Source: Lineus longissimus (taxonomy: Eukaryota > Nemertea > Pilidiophora > Heteronemertea > Lineidae). Taken from it: 64,000 nucleotides of DNA. The notes beneath the pieces are model-generated. The model saw nothing but the letters and a program-made list of their open reading frames with translations. It was not told the origin of the DNA and did no database searches. The translations under genes and the position numbers were made by a program. The stretch lies in assembly GCF_910592395.1 (NCBI RefSeq), contig NC_088313.1, positions 14,774,437-14,838,436 on the forward strand, in the 5' to 3' direction. Positions 59,452 through 64,000 of this stretch are shown here, one piece after another (the stretch's first letter is position 1; each line of letters starts with the position of its first letter).

Positions 59452-60216
59452 ACCACAGAAGTAATTGTTTCCAGACTATGGACTAAATGATTTCTTACAT
59501 TAAGTCAGCTTTGCCCAAACCTATGTCAAAGAAGTGTTCATGGAGACACTGCACCCTTCCCTCACTGGTTAGCGCCCAAGACATTCAGTCAGCAAGCATG
59601 CAAGCCCGTTTGAATGCAAATATCTTGTTTTCAGCCGACACGCGGGAGGGTAAAACTGCTTAGCAAACCCGTTAATCAAAGAAAGCTATCGTTTTATCGG
59701 CCGGTCACGTAGTCATGTAACCAACCGGCAAGATTTGTTAAGCACAAGTGGCGTTTTAGAAATCTAGCAGCGTCGCTTTGAAGCGACTACTGTTTCAAAC
59801 GCTGCGGCGTTTAAGCTGAGATTAGTCAAATGTATCCCTCTGGCTCCAACGCGGAGCGTCTTCGGCGCGGTAATCTAAAGGACATCGGAGAATTCTACTG
59901 ATTATTAAGCGATGTAACAACCTGAATAACGATTAGAGAGTTAGTAACATCTTCTGTGTGTGTCTTTTACAAGTTTGAACTGATTATTTCGAGATTTCAA
60001 ATTATTCTTGCTCGGATTTATACGCGTGTGCTCACGGGATGCCGTCTAATTCGCCATGAGACGTTTTTTCCTATCTTTTTTCCGAAACTAATCATGTTTA
60101 AAATTTCAATTTGGAGTTGGTTACTTAACTGCGTGCGGGGTTTGCCAATTAGAGAATTGTGGGCTGCTTTATGGAGTAAAGAGTCCTCACCTCGACTAAG
60201 GTGCAAAATTTTTCCC

Positions 60217-60427
60217 ATTCTCGCAGTTAAAGGAATTCAGGCCTAGCCCAATACACGGTCATATGTCTTTGAACAAAGCCGGCTCGCATCTAGGCCTAAA
60301 TTCTCATTGTTCTTCTGGCTTATCAAAGGGTTATCGGGTCAAATCTTAACAACATCAACCCCAAGAAACAACTTTTATGTGGGTCGATAGGCCTGGATCT
60401 CATGGGCAAATAAACGAAACGTTGAAA
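60217..60427 (+). mobile_element. MITE family A copy
   Basis: CTCGCAGTTAAAGGAATTCA, GCCTAGCCCAATACACGGTC, AAGCCGGCTCGCATCTAGG, TATCAAAGGGTTATCGGGTC and the end GGGCAAATAAACGAAACG are present. It is close to full length. Confidence 0.87.
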
Positions 60428-60790
60428 CAGTACTTGTTGTGTCAGAACAACCCCCCCCCCCCCCTTGTCAACTGCAAGGGTTGCTATTGAAAGCAAGAAT
60501 AGTTGGAGCAGATTAGTACCCCCATTATTTTCATTCCGCCGTAATAAAAAATGTTCGATTAAATTCGAGTTCGATAAAATTTGATAAAGTCCTCATGCGA
60601 TAGACCGATTTTATTATTTTTTTTATCACATAGGGACTAATTTGAATTTTGCATGGGTAACTTTATTAAACACTTTATCCAATTTTCCATTAAATGAGTT
60701 ATTTATATGTCTGGCAAAACTCTATTCAGTTAAAAATCGGTCGTTATTTTTTCGGCATGGAAATTTCAACAGCCGAGAAAAAAAATAGGA

Positions 60791-60862
60791 CTCCCCGGCC
60801 GGGAATCGAACCCGGGTCTCTCGCGTGACAGGCGGGGATACTTACCACTATACTACCGAGGA
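60791..60862 (-). tRNA. tRNA-Asp (GTC)
   Basis: Read on the minus strand, the 72-base gene starts TCCTCGGTAGTATAGTGGTA and ends TTCGATTCCCGGCCGGGGAG. The acceptor stem TCCTCGG/CCGGGGA pairs with one G-U, the anticodon loop CTGTCAC gives GTC, and the T arm is intact (CCGGG TTCGATT CCCGG). There is no intron. A T run on the minus strand (A run at about 60779-60785 on +) follows at once and is a good pol III terminator. It delivers aspartate to GAC/GAU codons and appears functional. Confidence 0.96.
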
Positions 60863-60927
60863 ACGCTGAAAGGTTACTGTGACTCAAGCGTAAAATTTAG
60901 CTAGTAAGCGTCTGGGACCATTTCCCT

Positions 60928-61485
60928 TAAATATCTAGCCAGAGAACCCGCGCGAAATCAGTGGAAGTTGATATCCGCACCCCGTTCATAGGGCGAAATC
61001 AGTGAAAGTTGATATCCGCACCCCAACCCATCTAGCCAGAGAACCCGCTCATAGGGCGAAATCAGTGAAAGTTGATATCCGCACCCCAACCCATCTAGCC
61101 AGAGAACCCGCTCATAGCGCGAAATCAGTAAAAGTTGATATCCGCACCCCAACCCATCTAGCCAGAGAACCCGCTCATAGGGCGAAATCAGTGCAAGTTG
61201 ATATCCGCACCCCAACCATCTAGCCAGAGAACCCGCTCATAGGGCGAAATCAGTGCATGGAGGTATTATTAATAATAATAATACCTTAATAATACCTTAA
61301 TAATACCTCCATGATCAGTGCAAGTTGATATACCGCACCCCAACCCATCTGGCCACAGAACCCGCTCATAGCACGAAATCAGTGCAAGTTGATATCCGCA
61401 CCCCAACCCATCTAGCCACAGAACACGCCCATAGCGCAAAATCAGTGTACATGTATGTTGATATCCGCAACACAACCCAAGTGCA
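60928..61485. repeat. 63-bp satellite array, about seven to eight units
   Basis: GCGAAATCAGTGAAAGTTGA followed by TATCCGCACCCCAACCCATC, TAGCCAGAGAACCCGCTCAT and AGG recurs with starts at 60993, 61056, 61119, 61182 and 61244, a 62-63 bp period. Shorter or diverged units lie on both sides. As 63 is a multiple of three, both strands read as open repetitive ORFs, which are artefacts. A palindromic insert interrupts one unit at 61256. Confidence 0.95.
61256..61313. mobile_element. 58-bp palindromic insertion with 7-bp target duplication
   Basis: CATGGAGGTATTATTAA at the left and its reverse complement at the right enclose an AT-rich core. ATCAGTG is duplicated at 61249-61255 and 61314-61320. The regular satellite supplies the empty-site sequence, since AATCAGTGCAAG is uninterrupted in sister units. 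Confidence 0.85.
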
Positions 61486-61805
61486 GATGGAGAGTTTCGT
61501 TACAAGAGAAGAAAGGACGTATTTGTGCCCCGTGCCCTTAACTTATGGACTAATTATGACACGATCAGGAAGCAATTTGTGCGGGACTATCAACACCCAC
61601 TTGAGGTCAGGAGCCATTTGGACTCATTGGCAACACTTCAAAATCAATCACCAAGATTTAGCGATAATGAATATTTATTGTGTATTGAGGACTTGATTGC
61701 CTACAGCTCTGAATCGTGGTCGAACACTGCGCTTATCTACCCTTGCCTGGTGGAATGTTTTGAGTTGTTCTCAACATTTCAATATTTCGAATCAGTAGAC
61801 AGCTA

Positions 61806-61892
61806 CAGGGTGGCCCAGAAAACTTTTCCCTTGCACAATAGAATTCTATTATGTATTCATTGAGTGAGGGAAAAGTTTTCTGTGGCACCCTG
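61806..61892. mobile_element. 87-bp mariner-like palindromic MITE
   Basis: The ends CAGGGTGGCCCAGAAAAC and, reversed, CAGGGTGCCACAGAAAAC continue into TTTTCCCT and flank a short core. TA dinucleotides border both sides, as Tc1/mariner insertions require. Confidence 0.8.
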
Positions 61893-61927
61893 TAGAGAGA
61901 GCACATTACGTTAATTGGCGGTTGTAC

Positions 61928-62128
61928 GGTTAAGGCCCATCGACCACACTGAAAGACGTTTGATGGGGGTCGATGGTATCGATATTTGCCCTGATAACCC
62001 TTTGATAAGACAGTAGAACAATGGGCATTTAGGCCTAGATGCGAATGGGCTTTAAAGACAATAGACTGTGTATTGTGCTAGGCCTGAATTTTCTCAACAT
62101 CGATGTATGGGGCAAAAAACGTGATGGC
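61928..62128 (-). mobile_element. MITE family A copy (minus orientation)
   Basis: GACGTTTGATGGGGGTCGAT, GCCCTGATAACCCTTTGATA, AGACAGTAGAACAATGGGCA, TTTAGGCCTAGATGCGAATG and the end GGGGCAAAAAACGTGATGG are present. Confidence 0.86.
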
Positions 62129-64000
62129 CACCCACCCCAGCAGGTAATTCATGATAACGTATTAACCGCGAGAGCTAAGCGCATTTTTGTCGCGGCGTTG
62201 ACCAACACAGGAAAATTCTCTCTCGTGGAGCCAGACCTTTATATCTAAGTATACACGATATACAAGTACAAGACAAGTTGAAATTATGCCCGTCACAGAA
62301 AAAAATCAAGGCCACACAACAATTAACGGAATCAGCGCTGAGAATGCGTCGAGCTTCTCGATATAATCTGTTTGAAAGAAGACGAGACGGGCGGAATCGT
62401 TTGGTTCAGCTATAGTGCTGAGAGTGTGCCTCGGAGACCACAGCGACTAATGGTCCTCCGGGGAGGCATGTAACAATGATCGCGAGACGACGGATTGCTG
62501 GTGGTAAAGTGATGGATCGCACTCCAGTCGACGCCGATCAGACTCTAATCGTTACTACACTCCAGCCCACGTGGTAATCAGCCCGGCAATTACAGGTATG
62601 GTCGTATAGCATTCATTTGTACTTAACACCTTAATGTCCGCTGCGCACTGGGCGTTTATATAGATGCTCAATGCACAGTGTTTAATATGGTGCCCAACTT
62701 TCGCACACTTCAGTGGCGATTAGAAGCTCAATGCTCAGTGTGCGATATAGTCTGACACAGCACATTCAGCAACCGCGGCCTGGTCTATTTTAAAGCCAGC
62801 TGCGAACTGAGCGGCTTGCAACTGATGTGCGACCGATGTGCGACCCCGAATTGTAGTCACTTGCAACGTATCAAATCTAGTTTCAATAAATTGCACACAA
62901 CTAGCTGCTGCTGCAACCAACGCTTGCGACACCGGTGTAGAAGTTTGAAATGTCCTCGGATGGAATGTGGGGAATAACGTATTCTATCGCTTTTAATCTC
63001 TGAGGTTTACTTTGCAGGTTATGGCCTATTTCGAACCATTTTACCATAATCTGTCAGTATACAACGACAAAATAAAATAAAGTAAAATATCAATCGGAGA
63101 TGTAAGAATAATGGGAATGTAAAAATGTCTTTTTGCTATATGATCATTCAGGAGAAACGACCCCTTCCTTCATGAGACTACATTGTAAGTATAAAAACTA
63201 TATAATATTGGATCCCGATATCACTAATCTCTATTATTCGATGTTAACATCACTTCTGGCCGCGTTCTCTTTCCACTACCATTCAAACGATTCCTCTGTA
63301 TCTAGGGAGACGAATGCCGGTCTCCCTGCTGGCGGATTTCCTCTCATTAGCCTGTCCGCAAGCGATACAGCGCCAGCTCTCCCCAGAGCAATATCACCCA
63401 ACCAACCTGACGTCCGCGCCATAAACTCAGCCTTATTACTTAATGTGTATCGCTTGCTTCCATTAATTGCCACAGCTCTGAGCGTTTAGGCGAAATTGAT
63501 GCGATTCTCGGCGCAATTACGTCTCATTGTTGTTGTATTTGCCGTGTGATGAGTTGTAGGGCTGGCTTGGTATCAGGATGGTCGCACAGGGGCTCATTCT
63601 CGGAGCTATCCAGCCACCGGTGATGTGGCTCAGATCTAAGATGGAGCTGTCGTGACGCAACGCAATCTAACAACATTGTTTGCGATCTTTTTTTAGGGGG
63701 GCGGGGGCAGGGGTGGGGGTGGGGTAGGGTCAATATCGAGACGGTGATCCTTCTCACCCGGCCCTGCTCGCAGCTTTACGAAAAATAACAAAAAAATGTT
63801 TATCAATTAAGTCTATTGAAGAAAAAAAAGATAAATAATGCGATTATAATGACCCCCACTTTCACAGGGCTTTCAGCTGCTAAACTTATATTACATATTT
63901 ATTGTAATGGGTCCCAAATCGTCTTCTCCAATAATAGTAATATCGTCTCGCGTATATTGCCGCCAAGTCGACATTCTATAACCGTTATCAGCGGTAAGGA
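62129..64000. other. Unassigned right edge of the window
   Basis: No recognisable gene. The block at about 63.25-63.54 kb is GC-balanced and free of repeats. It encodes a 65-codon minus-strand ORF whose end does not offer a donor in the phase needed for Nk7, so I do not call it an exon. It may be conserved non-coding DNA. A G-rich tract lies near 63697-63728. Confidence 0.45.

Larger units (their letters stand above)
58113..60790. other. Unassigned DNA upstream of the Nk7 homeobox exon
   Basis: No NK7 N-terminal exon is recognisable on the minus strand. A 207-codon minus-strand ORF (58557-59180) spans a foldback and a poly-G region and looks like chance. A 73-bp imperfect palindrome is at 58582-58654. 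Partial MITE A copies are at 59349-59451 (-) and 60217-60427 (+). Confidence 0.5.

Noticed and set aside
60958-61475. Repetitive 70-120 codon ORFs on both strands across the 61 kb region
   Set aside because: They are a by-product of the 63-bp satellite, whose period is a multiple of three; both strands are open and no domain is present.
63276-63473. 65-codon minus-strand ORF, considered as the Nk7 first exon
   Set aside because: It looks protein-like, but the only nearby donor-like GT leaves the wrong phase for the exon at 58112, and no clear NK motif is present.

Overview
The window is animal nuclear DNA that is poor in genes and rich in repeats. The coding evidence consists of spliced exons with metazoan homeodomains, GT/AG introns and a eukaryotic tRNA. 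One homeobox gene reads clearly as Tlx. The other reads as Nk7 (NK7.1), a family I recall as absent from vertebrates. I therefore infer a non-vertebrate bilaterian, plausibly a marine invertebrate such as a cephalochordate, hemichordate or spiralian. The species cannot be fixed from sequence alone.

Layout. Positions 1-7213 are gene-free DNA upstream of Tlx. Tlx runs on the + strand in three exons (7214-7634, 15485-15701, 16129-16363). It has a 7.85 kb first intron and a probable 3' UTR reaching an AATAAA near 19.79 kb. About 28 kb with no recognisable gene follows, holding MITEs, minisatellites, two short DNA transposons with visible target-site duplications (28491-29508 and 42701-43696), tRNA-like SINE heads and stretches that could be conserved regulatory DNA. 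Nk7 lies on the - strand, tail-to-tail with Tlx. Its last coding exon is 47977-48438 and the exon with most of the homeodomain is 57889-58112. The N-terminal coding exon was not found and may lie beyond 64000.

The 9.45 kb Nk7 intron contains a nested two-gene unit at about 51.0-54.7 kb. On + there is a six-exon gene with a partial THAP zinc finger and a transposase-like RNase H/DDE-type domain. On - there is an intact two-exon gene for an acidic protein ending in a P2X7-receptor-like cytoplasmic cysteine domain. The two genes converge with 136 bp between stop codons. Their outer ends carry a short inverted similarity, CCGTGACG...TTGCAGGGA. This looks like an old or domesticated two-ORF mobile element, or a gene pair derived from one, and it is the most interesting object here.

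From 58.1 to 64 kb there are more MITE copies, a 63-bp satellite that has itself been hit by a small palindromic insertion, an 87-bp mariner-like palindrome and one intact tRNA-Asp(GTC) gene. The Tlx and Nk7 proteins are transcription factors. Their close convergent linkage fits a remnant of the ancestral NK homeobox cluster.
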